DNA of 39,400 nucleotides from Desulfovibrio sp. (GTDB lineage Bacteria > Desulfobacterota > Desulfovibrionia > Desulfovibrionales > Desulfovibrionaceae), in contig JAISZT010000033.1 of NCBI GenBank assembly GCA_031284485.1, forward strand, positions 1-39,400, given 5' to 3'. This document shows positions 24,787 through 32,681 of the stretch, one piece after another. The position numbers and the translations under genes are program-made. Each line of letters starts with the position of its first letter. Within the stretch, counting starts at the first letter, position 1. The notes below the pieces were generated by a model that saw only the letters and a list, made by a program, of their open reading frames with translations, was not told the origin of the DNA and did not search any database.

Positions 24787-26178
24787 ATGACGGCACCCGA
24801 CCTGAGCACCTCACCACGCGCCATCTGGCGGCTGACCTGGCCGCAGATGTTCATGATGTATTTTATTTTTTTCACGGGCTTCATCACGGTGTGGGCTGCG
24901 GGAAAAATCAGCGCCGATGTGCAGGCCGCCCTTGGCATGGTGACGCAGTGCTCCATTTTTATGATGGTTGTGGCAATGGGCATAGCCAGCGGCGCGACGG
25001 CGGCGATCAGCCAGTCTCTGGGCGCTCTTAAAACACTGCGGGCGCGGCGCTATATCGGAACTACCGTCCTGGGAAGTCTGGGTCTCGGAATTGTAATGTC
25101 TCTTGTCGGGTATTTTTTTGAAGACGCCATCCTGGGGCTGCTTTTTGTTCCGGAAAGCATTCTGCCCATCACTCGAGAAATCTGGCAGGTAGCCATGCTG
25201 ACCCTGCCCGCCCAGTACCTTTACTCGGCATCAGGCGTCATCTTCCGCGCCACGCGTCAGGTGCTGCCCCCGCTCTGGGTGGCGGCCTTCGTCTGCCTTG
25301 TATACCTGCTGGCCTGCCTGGCCTTTGGTCTGGGGCATTTTGGCGTGACATCCCGCGGCTATATGGGGCTTATCTGGTCAAACCTCGGGGTGCAATGGAT
25401 GGGCGCTTTCTGCAATTGTTTTTTGTTGATCCGCTCCGGATATCTGCAAAAACGCGCTCGCCCAAGCTGGCGATGGCTCAAGGACGCCCTGCCCTATCTG
25501 TTCAAAGTGGCGCTCCCGGCCGGCGCGGCTTCCGTTGTCTGGCAGTCGGGCTACCTGACGCTTTTTGTCCTGGTGGCCACATTACCGGCGGACAGCGTCA
25601 ACGCACTGGCCGGGCTGAACGCCGGACTGCGCACTGAGGCTCTGCTTTTTTTGCCGGGCATGGCCTTCAACATGAGCGTGGCCGTGCTGGTGGGCAACAG
25701 CCTCGGTGCCAACAAACCGGCACAGGCCAAACGCATCGGGCTGAACATGGTGGGCATCGGAACCCTGCTCATAACCGTAGTGGCCGCGTTTTTGTGGCCC
25801 TTCCGGCAGGAACTGGCCGAAATGCTCTCCCAAAATCCCGGCGCGCAAGCCCAGATCGTCAACTACCTGACCTACAATCTGCTTTCCACGCCTTTTTCCA
25901 TCGCAAGCACCATCATGGGCGGCATCATGGTCGGCGCAGGGGCCACGCACTACAACCTGATGGTGTACGGCGGCACTTTCTGGCTCGTGCGCCTGCCCTT
26001 GGGCTGGCTTTTGGGACATATCCTCTGGGGCACGGCTTCAGGGGTATTCTGCGCCATGCTGTGTTCCCAATGCCTGCAAACCGGCATCATGCTCTATGTG
26101 GTCTGCAAGCGCGACTGGACGCGCTTTGCCATGCATTCGGGGCATCACGCGCGACCGGCGATGCAGCGCGTCCTCTGA
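24787..26178 (+). CDS. MATE-family efflux transporter
   Basis: 463-residue inner-membrane protein with about 12 helices in two homologous halves. WPQMFMMYFIFFTGFITVWAAGK, MGIASGATAAISQSLGA and, in the second half, FNMSVAVLVGNSLGANKPAQA are the paired motifs of MATE proteins (the G-A-----Q-LGA and VG--LGA-----A patterns). These export drugs or metabolites in exchange for Na+ or H+. It is co-oriented with lysA. It ends 14 bases before the convergent GNAT-TraB gene with no clear terminator. Confidence 0.88.
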   Translation: MTAPDLSTSPRAIWRLTWPQMFMMYFIFFTGFITVWAAGKISADVQAALGMVTQCSIFMMVVAMGIASGATAAISQSLGALKTLRARRYIGTTVLGSLGLGIVMSLVGYFFEDAILGLLFVPESILPITREIWQVAMLTLPAQYLYSASGVIFRATRQVLPPLWVAAFVCLVYLLACLAFGLGHFGVTSRGYMGLIWSNLGVQWMGAFCNCFLLIRSGYLQKRARPSWRWLKDALPYLFKVALPAGAASVVWQSGYLTLFVLVATLPADSVNALAGLNAGLRTEALLFLPGMAFNMSVAVLVGNSLGANKPAQAKRIGLNMVGIGTLLITVVAAFLWPFRQELAEMLSQNPGAQAQIVNYLTYNLLSTPFSIASTIMGGIMVGAGATHYNLMVYGGTFWLVRLPLGWLLGHILWGTASGVFCAMLCSQCLQTGIMLYVVCKRDWTRFAMHSGHHARPAMQRVL

Positions 26179-26192
26179 CCAACGGATATATT

Positions 26193-28031
26193 CTACTCCA
26201 CAGAGCGCGCGTTACCGCCAAACAATTTGCGCCTGACACGCGACCATAGGCCGGAATGCATCTGACGCACTGAAAAGCCGTCTTCCTGCAGCAGGGGAAC
26301 AAGTCCGACAAGATGCGCCGACCCCACAAACACGGCGCAATTTCCGGCCTCCAGATAGGGCCGCATACGCTGGCGAAAACACTCGTCACGCTTGCCGATG
26401 ACCTGCTCTGTCCTGGTGGGAAATTCAACGCTTGTGCCGAACATGCCGGGCAAATCCCCGGCCAGATACATTTTTACATTGCGTTTCGCGTATGCCGGCC
26501 ACTCGCCGCAATGGCGAAAATACTCGACAATACGGGCAATGGGTATCGAGTTCAACGAATCAAGCTGTTCGTGCAGGCTTTCCATGCCCATAACAGTTTT
26601 TCCCATTTCTCTGGCGGTGCGCCAGGCTTCCATATCAACGGACTGATCCCAGCCCAGTCTTTCCAGAAAGGCAGCCCAGAGAGAGAAAAAGGCGAACCAG
26701 GGACGGCCGGCCTCAAGCAGTTCGCGCACATTCACCGTGCGGGGACGCGCAAAGCCAAAAAGCCGCGCCACAGCACCTTGCGGCCCGTACACCACGCGTT
26801 CCAGCCGCGCGATATCATCTTCTGTCATGGATTGCGCCAGACATGGCGCGCCCTGAGGTGGACTACGGCCATCGCGCTCCACAGCGGCAAGAAAATCCTC
26901 ATCCAGCGAACCTTCAAAAATCACCGTATGCAGCGGCTCAAACAGCTTTTGGAAAAAAAAGGAAAAAGAATAGCGAAAAAAATGCGCGGAACCTCCCAGA
27001 AAAGAACGCGCCCCATCCTTTGTCACTTCAAAAAGCATGGCAAAATCGCGCTGCCGGGGGAGTGTGTCAAAAATCTGCTGTTTGGACAATTCCGCAGTAT
27101 TGCTGAAAAAATAACGCATCACCGCGTTATCGGCATCGGGCAATGGGGCGGAGAGATAACAGCCGTCCCTGCCCGTTTCCTGCCATGAAGCCATGACGTA
27201 CGGGATTTCAGGCCTGCCGCCCCACTTGCGCTTGAACCGGGCTATCCCTTCATTCACGCCCAAGCCTGCGTGAATATGCCGCTTGCCCTCTCTGGCGGCG
27301 TTTTGCAGCATACTGGCGAATAAAAGGTCTGTGGCATGGGGGGTGTAGTGAGCGCGTGAATGGGTGCCGACAATGTAGGTGCAAAAATCTTTGGGGCTGT
27401 AGTCCAGCAGAAGGGACGCCGCCAGATTGCCCGCAGCGTCATGGGCGTTCAGCAGACGCACATCCAGAAGAGCATCTCCTGCGGAAACAGACGCTCTGCC
27501 TGCCGCCAGTACCGCTTCAGTGCGGGCGTAAAGCTCACGCACGTCGGGCTGCATTTGCGTACGGGCAAGAAATTCCGCCCAAAGCCTGCGGTGCGCCGGG
27601 CCGAATTGCCTGTCTTCCGTCACCGTCAGCTTTTCGGCGGCTTTTGCCGCAATGGCGCGTAAACGCCGGGGGATGGGCTGCGCCGTATCCAGCGTGTAAT
27701 ACCAATCCTGCTGACGGATAAATTTGTGCAGACGCTCCGGCAAATCCGGTGCAATTGCAAAGCAGGAAAGCGTCTTGCCATGACCGATGCGCCTCCCCCG
27801 CGCAATCCGTTTGACAGCCTCGTCAAAAGCGGCGTCAAAACCGGTTTTCTCCCCTTCCTGAAGCGGATAGCCGACAGCCATGAGCCAGTCTTCAGCATAT
27901 AAAAATAAAAAACCCTGTTCGCAAAAGGCCGTACCGCCGGACATTGCCTGCATAAACGCAACAGAATGCTCCGGCACTGCGGCGCGCTTCAGCAATTCAC
28001 GCTGCTCGGGAAGAGTCAGGATCCGCGTCAT
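26193..28031 (-). CDS. GNAT-like and TraB/GumN-like fusion protein
   Basis: 612 residues in two parts. Residues 1 to about 300 form a GNAT/FemAB-like domain with the block GLGVNEGIARFKRKWGG (256-272), homologous to the protein at 22508-23326. Residues from about 328 form a TraB/PrgY/GumN-like domain: SFLGGSAHF (343-351), an acidic VIFEGSLDEDF, KTVMGMESLHEQL and a C-terminal VFVGSAHLVGLVPLLQEDG. In TraB/Tiki proteins the paired G-x-H motifs and glutamates form a putative metallopeptidase site. Both halves look intact. The start at 28031 overlaps the radical-SAM stop (ATGA), so the pair is translationally coupled. A joint function is inferred, not known. Confidence 0.7.
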   Translation of the reverse strand: MTRILTLPEQRELLKRAAVPEHSVAFMQAMSGGTAFCEQGFLFLYAEDWLMAVGYPLQEGEKTGFDAAFDEAVKRIARGRRIGHGKTLSCFAIAPDLPERLHKFIRQQDWYYTLDTAQPIPRRLRAIAAKAAEKLTVTEDRQFGPAHRRLWAEFLARTQMQPDVRELYARTEAVLAAGRASVSAGDALLDVRLLNAHDAAGNLAASLLLDYSPKDFCTYIVGTHSRAHYTPHATDLLFASMLQNAAREGKRHIHAGLGVNEGIARFKRKWGGRPEIPYVMASWQETGRDGCYLSAPLPDADNAVMRYFFSNTAELSKQQIFDTLPRQRDFAMLFEVTKDGARSFLGGSAHFFRYSFSFFFQKLFEPLHTVIFEGSLDEDFLAAVERDGRSPPQGAPCLAQSMTEDDIARLERVVYGPQGAVARLFGFARPRTVNVRELLEAGRPWFAFFSLWAAFLERLGWDQSVDMEAWRTAREMGKTVMGMESLHEQLDSLNSIPIARIVEYFRHCGEWPAYAKRNVKMYLAGDLPGMFGTSVEFPTRTEQVIGKRDECFRQRMRPYLEAGNCAVFVGSAHLVGLVPLLQEDGFSVRQMHSGLWSRVRRKLFGGNARSVE

Positions 28032-29329
28032 AGCGGCATACTCCATTCCCCGGGCGCAGGTGCGGCAATATCCGCCCTGTCCCCAAGCCAGGGATTGAAA
28101 TACCCGTAACGCAGCCAGGGACAAAGTTTTTTCAGACGCTTCATGAAAAGCGCAAGCCCCATACTGGGGAGTGCCGCGTCTCCCGCAGTACCGCCGTCAT
28201 GCAGCAAGGCAAAATACCATTCCGGATCAATGTTCAGATTGCGCCACTGCACCATGCTCACTCCGTTTTCGCCTATCATCGCGGCCAGCGCCTCAAGCTC
28301 TTCTTCAGTGTCCGTGACTCCGGGGAAAAACAGGAGATTCAGGGCGATAAAAACGCCGTGGGCGCGCGCTGTCTTCATGGAAGCGCGCACATCGGACAGC
28401 GTATAGTCCGCCGGGCGATAATAACGGTTGTACACATCCTCTCTGGCGCTGTTGCAGCTTACCCTGAGACTCGTCAATCCCGCTTGCGCCAGCCTGGCAA
28501 CGGCTTCGGGCTTTGAGGCGTTGGTATTACAGTTTACCGTGCCCCGTCCGCCCGCCTTGCGGAACAGGCGCACGCTCTCCACCAGCAAATCCGTGTTGGT
28601 CAGGGGGTCTCCCTCGCAACCCTGTCCGAAGGAATACACAGGCTGCCGCGTTTCCCGGCTTTCATGCAGGCGCATGACTCCCACTATCTCTTCCGGGGTT
28701 GGCGTGAAGGCAAGGCGATGCTGCGGAGTCACAGCCACGGGAGAATCCTTGTCCTGGGCGGAAATACAGCCGACGCAACGCGCATTGCACGCGCGTGAGG
28801 AAGGCAGCGGCGCTTCAAAACGGCCAAGGGCGAAATTGCGGGCGGCAGGGCAGTCATAGCGCAAGACGCAGTTGTTCAGGATATGTCGTATCAAACGGTT
28901 CTTCGGGTGCTCGCGCAAAAGCCGCCGCGCGTTCTGCTCAATGCGCGCGCGCGGAATATGGCAAAACTGCTGACGCGGGTCTTCGTCCACCCTGCGGGCG
29001 CAGACATAAAAACGTCCGCGATAAAATCCCACGGCCCCGTATGCGAAAAGCGGCAGCAAGGGCGCATCTTCAGCGCGCTTGTAGGCCGGATGGGCTGAAA
29101 ATGTGTGCCCCGGAGCGGCAAAAGCGGCCACAGCCAGTTGCGGCAGGCATTCCACAAGACCGGTTTCCGGGTCAAGGCCCACCGCCAGCCGCCCCGGCAA
29201 AAGAAAAAGCTCGCTCTCCTCCGGCAGCGGCATAAGCTCGTCCGGACGCGGCAAGCCCCACTGCGCGCCGCGACGGCAGACCATCAGCAACCGGGGGGCA
29301 TCGTAAATATTGCCGTTCTCGTCGGCCAT
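28028..29329 (-). CDS. Radical SAM protein (second of two)
   Basis: 433 residues from the first ATG. An N-terminal domain of about 170 residues (VCRRGAQWGLPRPDELMPLP, then LLPGRLAVGLDPETG) precedes the radical SAM barrel with C181-X3-C185-X2-C188 (SSRACNARCVGCIS), QGCEGDPLTN as strand-2 motif and LRVSCNSAREDVYNRYYRP. Substrate unknown; this N-terminal extension is seen in Desulfovibrio radical SAM proteins as I recall them. The ATG has no ribosome-binding site; AAAGGAG lies 47 bases upstream, eight bases before an in-frame CTG (29368), which may be the real start. First gene of a two-gene operon with the GNAT-TraB fusion. Confidence 0.85.
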   Translation of the reverse strand: MADENGNIYDAPRLLMVCRRGAQWGLPRPDELMPLPEESELFLLPGRLAVGLDPETGLVECLPQLAVAAFAAPGHTFSAHPAYKRAEDAPLLPLFAYGAVGFYRGRFYVCARRVDEDPRQQFCHIPRARIEQNARRLLREHPKNRLIRHILNNCVLRYDCPAARNFALGRFEAPLPSSRACNARCVGCISAQDKDSPVAVTPQHRLAFTPTPEEIVGVMRLHESRETRQPVYSFGQGCEGDPLTNTDLLVESVRLFRKAGGRGTVNCNTNASKPEAVARLAQAGLTSLRVSCNSAREDVYNRYYRPADYTLSDVRASMKTARAHGVFIALNLLFFPGVTDTEEELEALAAMIGENGVSMVQWRNLNIDPEWYFALLHDGGTAGDAALPSMGLALFMKRLKKLCPWLRYGYFNPWLGDRADIAAPAPGEWSMPL

Positions 29330-29397
29330 GACGAGGCGCGGCTCAGGACGGGACGCGGATGACGTCAGGATAGCGACTCCTTTGATTTTATTGTAAT

Positions 29398-29426
29398 ATA
29401 ATATAATTCATGGTATTCTTTGTCAA
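29398..29426 (-). promoter_or_regulatory. Strong sigma70 promoter for the radical SAM operon
   Basis: On the minus strand: TTGACA (29426-29421), 17-base spacer, TATTAT (29403-29398); 11 of 12 consensus bases. Transcription would begin near 29391, a few bases ahead of the AAAGGAG at 29383-29377. Confidence 0.7.
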
Positions 29427-29495
29427 TATCGTTGCCGCGCCAAGACCGACACCGCCAAAACCGGTATTGTCGCGGATTTCCTTCAGGAAAGGGAT

Positions 29496-29531
29496 GAAAA
29501 AAATCCCGATCCTCAGCAGAGAATCGGGATT
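29496..29531 (-). terminator. Intrinsic terminator of the outer-membrane protein gene
   Basis: On the minus strand AATCCCGAT (29531-29523) and ATCGGGATT (29510-29502) form a nine-pair stem with a 12-base loop, followed by a run of T. It lies 25 bases after the stop of the barrel protein gene. Confidence 0.8.
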
Positions 29532-29555
29532 ATTGCAAGGATATTATCTGAACGC

Positions 29556-30362
29556 CTAAAAGGTTATACGCAGGCCAAGGCCGACCTGGTGCATATAGAG
29601 ATTTTCCACTTTGCCCTTGGCGCTGAAGCTTGTTGTCGATCCCAACGCCTCAATCGCCACCCGTGCCGTATTCGTTTCAACATTGCCCAGGCTCACAAAG
29701 CGGTAGCCAAGATCAACAGACACGGCGTCAGTGAACGCGTAGCTGCACCCCGCGCCCACCTGCCAGGCAAAATTCGTCTGTCCGCGTATGCCGGTGTCTT
29801 TTTCAAGAGAAAAAGAGGCGGCATGAGCAGCGTTTGTGCCGTTTCCCTTCACAACAGCCCTGGCCTGAATAAAGGCCAGACCCAGACCGGCGCCGACATA
29901 GGGCGTAAAGGCCGTGCTGTTTTTGAAATCCCAGTACAGATTTGCCATCAATGTCTGAATATCCATTTCAAATTGCATACCGGTAAACGCCATAACTGCA
30001 TCGCCAGTGCCAGTGAAAACCGCGTCAAGATTTGTACCGAGCGAGGTTTCGCCGGACAGTTTCGACCAGACGCCATATTCTATCTCCGCGCGCACCGGAA
30101 TTTCATATTTTTTGTCAAAATCATAGCCAATGGCCAACGCTCCGCCGACAAGCGTGTTTGCGTGTTGCGCTCCCTCGCTGTATGAGCCTTGACCGGTGCC
30201 CGGCATGTTGCTTGAAACGCCAAGTTCGTTTTTTCCATGCCAGCCGGTAAAGCCCGTCATAAATTTCGGCGCAACGTAAATACCCGTTTGTTCCCCCGCG
30301 CGCGCTTCAGTCTGCAAACAGAGCAGCAGAGCCAGCGCAATAAAGCCTGCCCATTTCTTCAT
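29556..30362 (-). CDS. Outer-membrane beta-barrel protein (OmpA/opacity-like)
   Basis: 268 residues with a clear signal peptide, cut after ARA (residue 22). The 246-residue mature part alternates hydrophobic and polar residues, includes FTPYVGAGLGLAFIQARAV and AWQVGAGCSYAFTDAVSVDLGYR, the usual strand pairs of eight-stranded 'outer membrane protein beta-barrel' families, and ends LGLRITF with the terminal phenylalanine required by the BAM machinery. Function beyond an integral outer-membrane protein is not evident. ATG at 30362 with GAAGGT upstream. It ends in its own terminator. Confidence 0.88.
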   Translation of the reverse strand: MKKWAGFIALALLLCLQTEARAGEQTGIYVAPKFMTGFTGWHGKNELGVSSNMPGTGQGSYSEGAQHANTLVGGALAIGYDFDKKYEIPVRAEIEYGVWSKLSGETSLGTNLDAVFTGTGDAVMAFTGMQFEMDIQTLMANLYWDFKNSTAFTPYVGAGLGLAFIQARAVVKGNGTNAAHAASFSLEKDTGIRGQTNFAWQVGAGCSYAFTDAVSVDLGYRFVSLGNVETNTARVAIEALGSTTSFSAKGKVENLYMHQVGLGLRITF

Positions 30363-30648
30363 CGTGTACCTTCTTTCCTTAAAATTGAAAAAAATTGCCA
30401 AACCAACGGAAAGTACCCGGAGACGACCGCGCGCGACTCAGCGCCAGCCGGCACACATTGTGCGGATCACGGTGAATCACGCCCCAGCCGGGCTTTGCGC
30501 CGATTTCCCCGAATTCTTCCTACACCATTGCCGTTTCCTGCCTTGTCTGATTTTTTTTGTGGCCGGACGTTGACCACACGCGCGGGGTTGGTTAGGGTTT
30601 ATTCAGAAAGTGTTGTTAACCGCCCGCGAGTTTCTTTTTTGCCTATTT

Positions 30649-30682
30649 TTTATATCAAGTCAACCTTTTTTTGACATATAAA
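30649..30682. promoter_or_regulatory. Interrupted inverted repeat, possible operator
   Basis: TTTATAT-CAA-GTCAA (30649-30663) faces TTGAC-ATATAAA (30671-30682): twelve matching bases with a three-base bulge and a seven-base centre. Overlapping TTGACA (plus strand) and TTGACT (minus strand) boxes lie inside. Confidence 0.4.
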
Positions 30683-30730
30683 TCAAAAAAATAGGAAAAA
30701 TAAAGTTTATCGTGGGAAACCAAGGCGTTG

Positions 30731-30766
30731 CAAAGTATTTCGTGCAAAAATTCACGCAATACTTTG
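30731..30766. promoter_or_regulatory. Near-perfect palindrome at the repressor gene start
   Basis: CAAAGTATTTCGTG (30731-30744) and CACGCAATACTTTG (30753-30766) match at 13 of 14 positions around an eight-base centre. It ends 18 bases before the ATG of the CI-like gene. It could be that protein's own operator or a leader hairpin. Confidence 0.6.
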
Positions 30767-30784
30767 AGCGATAAATTTTTGTCT

Positions 30785-31171
30785 ATGGGAATCGGTAGCA
30801 GGATTGTGCAGGCCAGAGGCCGGATTTCACGCCGAGAATTTGCAAAAGCTATAGGAATTGTTGAAAATACACTCAGGAATTACGAACAGGAATTGTCTTT
30901 GCCCAATTCTGATATAATTTCTGAAATTTGCCTAAAAATGAACATATCCCCCCAGTGGCTTCTCTTTGAAGACGGACCAATGCGGGCGGCAAACGAAAAA
31001 GCGGAAGTTCCCCAAGGCATAAACGCCGCAATGCCTTGCGCTCATTGTCTGGAGTTGTATAAACGCCTTGATGCCGTGAATGAAAGACTTTATCTCGCCA
31101 ATGAGCGCGAACGGGCATTGCTTGAGGAAATTGGCGAATTGAAAACCGAAAGACGAAAACGGGGAGACTGA
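30785..31171 (+). CDS. CI-like helix-turn-helix repressor
   Basis: 128 residues from the ATG at 30785. An N-terminal helix-turn-helix (about 16-38: RREFAKAIGIVENTLRNYE) followed by ISEICLKMNISPQWLLFEDG matches the DNA-binding domain of phage CI-type and XRE-family repressors. The C-terminal part (88-125) is a charged, leucine-containing helix, probably a dimerising coiled coil, with no autoprotease domain; CAHC (85-88) is a possible metal or disulfide pair. The TTG at 30728 is an alternative start but would place codons through the palindrome. No phage genes lie directly beside it. Confidence 0.75.
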   Translation: MGIGSRIVQARGRISRREFAKAIGIVENTLRNYEQELSLPNSDIISEICLKMNISPQWLLFEDGPMRAANEKAEVPQGINAAMPCAHCLELYKRLDAVNERLYLANERERALLEEIGELKTERRKRGD

Positions 31172-31278
31172 AGCCGCCTCTCTCTGATTCAACGAAAGAA
31201 TCCCGCGGATTGTTGCGGAATGGCCGGAGGCAGGATAAGATCTGTCTCAAAAAATTTTTTCCCGCGAAATCATGCATG

Positions 31279-31307
31279 TTGTCATCTTCGCCGCATGGCT
31301 GTATACT
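31279..31307 (+). promoter_or_regulatory. Sigma70-type promoter upstream of glycosyltransferase remnant
   Basis: TTGTCA at 31279-31284, 17-base spacer, TATACT at 31302-31307; ten of twelve consensus bases. Confidence 0.5.
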
Positions 31308-31400
31308 GCCCGCATGATGGTGACAGCACAGCAACCTTTAAAAGTCATTGTCAGTGTGCCTTTGTCCGTGGCGGCTGAAATAACCTGAACCGGAGTCTTC

Positions 31401-31754
31401 ATGAGGAAACGTCCACTTGCCATACTGCTGGGAATCACAGGAGACTTCTCTTCCGCCGCAGGGTGTCTGCTGCAGGCGCTGCATCGGCACAGCCCGGATT
31501 TGAACACGGATATTCTTGTGTACACGGACGGCAATCTGCCGGAAACAGATCAAATGTCCCCTTCCCTAAAATTGCATCCACATTCTTTGCAGAGAAACCG
31601 CTGCTTGCCTGCCGCAACACCGCTTTTCACTATCTGCCCGGAACCGCATTTTTTGCATGTCGGCATTTTCCCCTCTCCTTCTTTTCAGATGGGGGTATTC
31701 TGCCAGAAATATATATTTAAGTCGACACCCTCAAGAAAAAATCTTGACGAATAA
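31401..31754 (+). pseudogene. Truncated glycosyltransferase gene remnant
   Basis: The open frame gives 117 residues. The first 50 look like the start of a glycosyltransferase: LAILLGITGDFSSAAGCLL, then ALHRHSPDLNTDI and LVYTDGNLPETD, a Rossmann strand-helix-strand start followed by an acidic turn. After about residue 52 the sequence loses all family character and a second frame (31553 onward) reads more plausibly for some codons, so a frameshift or rearrangement probably occurred. A ribosome-binding site (CGGAG) and promoter remain upstream. It ends just before tRNA-Arg. A real short protein cannot be excluded. Confidence 0.4.
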
Positions 31755-31772
31755 TTTTGCCTTGCTTATTCT
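31744..31772 (+). promoter_or_regulatory. Promoter of tRNA-Arg(ACG)
   Basis: TTGACG at 31744-31749, 17-base spacer, TATTCT at 31767-31772, placing the start within a few bases of the mature tRNA 5' end at 31782. Confidence 0.6.
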
Positions 31773-31781
31773 GACAAATAC

Positions 31782-31858
31782 GCGCCCGTGGCTCAGCTGG
31801 ATAGAGCAACAGGCTACGAACCTGTAGGTCGGGCGTTCGAATCGCTCCGGGCGCGCCA
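31782..31858 (+). tRNA. tRNA-Arg (anticodon ACG)
   Basis: 77 bases with encoded CCA. Acceptor stem GCGCCCG pairs with CGGGCGC (seven pairs); D arm GCTCAGCTGGATAGAGC; anticodon loop CTACGAA between ACAGG and CCTGT; T loop TTCGAAT. The A at the wobble position would be edited to inosine to read CGU/CGC/CGA. Confidence 0.97.
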
Positions 31859-31867
31859 GAAAATTCA

Positions 31868-31904
31868 AGGGTGTTATCTTCAAAAATGAGGTAACACCCT
31901 TTTT
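31868..31904 (+). terminator. Intrinsic terminator after tRNA-Arg(ACG)
   Basis: AGGGTGTTA (31868-31876) pairs with TAACACCCT (31892-31900), extendable by two pairs, followed by a T run. Confidence 0.85.
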
Positions 31905-32093
31905 CTCGAACCCGCTATCCCCCTTCTTCATCCATCCGTCCAATGACGCATAATATCCCCTTGCGACTATGGAGGGTCAGCCAAGATGAGAATACGGGAA
32001 ACACTGAAACGCATCGAACGAATACGCTACTAAAGCAGGACTGACAAGGGTCAGCCGCCGAGCGTCGCGAGAAAAACGGCAGCGCAAAGTTGA
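31905..32093. other. Non-coding start of the mobile-DNA relic
   Basis: About 190 bases after the tRNA terminator with no recognisable gene. A 15-codon frame (ATG at 31986, MRIRETLKRIERIRY) follows GGAGGG but matches nothing known. The decamer AGGGTCAGCC occurs twice (31973 and 32047). Confidence 0.3.
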
Positions 32094-32665
32094 GAACGAA
32101 AAAAGGCATTGCCGACAAAAACGGATACGGCTATACTTGATCCTGTGGAAAAAGCTATCGGCGTTCAAAAGGGCGCGCCGATAGATATGACGCAGGCAGC
32201 CGCAAAGGCTAACCCGCGATTTGCCGAAGGCGGGCAATACATGATAAATTGCCAGCGTTGTGTGCCGACATACGAATTAAGGCGGCGGGGGTATAACGTG
32301 GTGGCGTTGCCGAGGCCGTACGCGAATGGAACAAGCAGGCGGGGCAATCTTGTTGGGAAGGGTTGAAGGACGTTCAAGTACACGGCAGGCTTGCGGGCGG
32401 GGCGAAATTAAACAAGGCGGCTTTGCTTGCGCAGTTGAAGGCCATGCCGGATGGGGCACTAGCCGGGATACTCTGGATATGGCCCCGCATGATGGCGGGC
32501 CATACCATAGCCTGCGAAAAAATTGGCGGGAAATTGCATTTCATTGATCCGCAATCCGGCGAAATCGGCGCGCAGACGCTTGGTAAGGCAAGCCAGAGAT
32601 TGGATATACACTTTACCGCATGGATGACTGCACATTACGCGATGACTTTGAATGGGAAGAAATAG
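32094..32665 (+). pseudogene. Frameshifted papain-fold toxin domain (MuF-type phage toxin relic)
   Basis: Two frames together give one recognisable domain. The first (32094 to about 32330) holds KANPRFAEGGQYMINCQRCV and YELRRRGYNVVALP; the second (about 32300-32665) holds CWEGLKDV, AGHTIACEKIGGK and LHFIDPQSGEIG. The series NC-RCV--YELRRRGY / GH-------G-----DPQSG is that of papain-like toxin domains found at the C-terminus of phage MuF head proteins and in polymorphic toxins; the catalytic Cys (codon at 32250), His (32501) and Asp (32546) are all kept. A one-base shift near 32300-32340 breaks it, and no head-protein N-terminus precedes it. Domain identity is from memory of the family pattern. 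Confidence 0.6.
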
Positions 32666-32681
32666 TCAAGAGCGGCACAAC

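Larger units (their letters stand above)
30363..30784. other. Divergent regulatory region, barrel protein / CI-like repressor
   Basis: 422 bases without a supported gene. The left part is GC-rich with no recognised element. The right part (30600-30720) is very AT-rich and holds an interrupted inverted repeat at 30649-30682 with outward-facing TTGAC boxes; a 14-base palindrome follows at 30731-30766. Neither strand shows a convincing -10 box at the proper distance. Confidence 0.45.

Noticed and set aside
32300..32345. Programmed -1 frameshifting in the toxin gene
   Set aside because: No slippery heptamer or downstream pseudoknot could be seen; decay explains it more simply.
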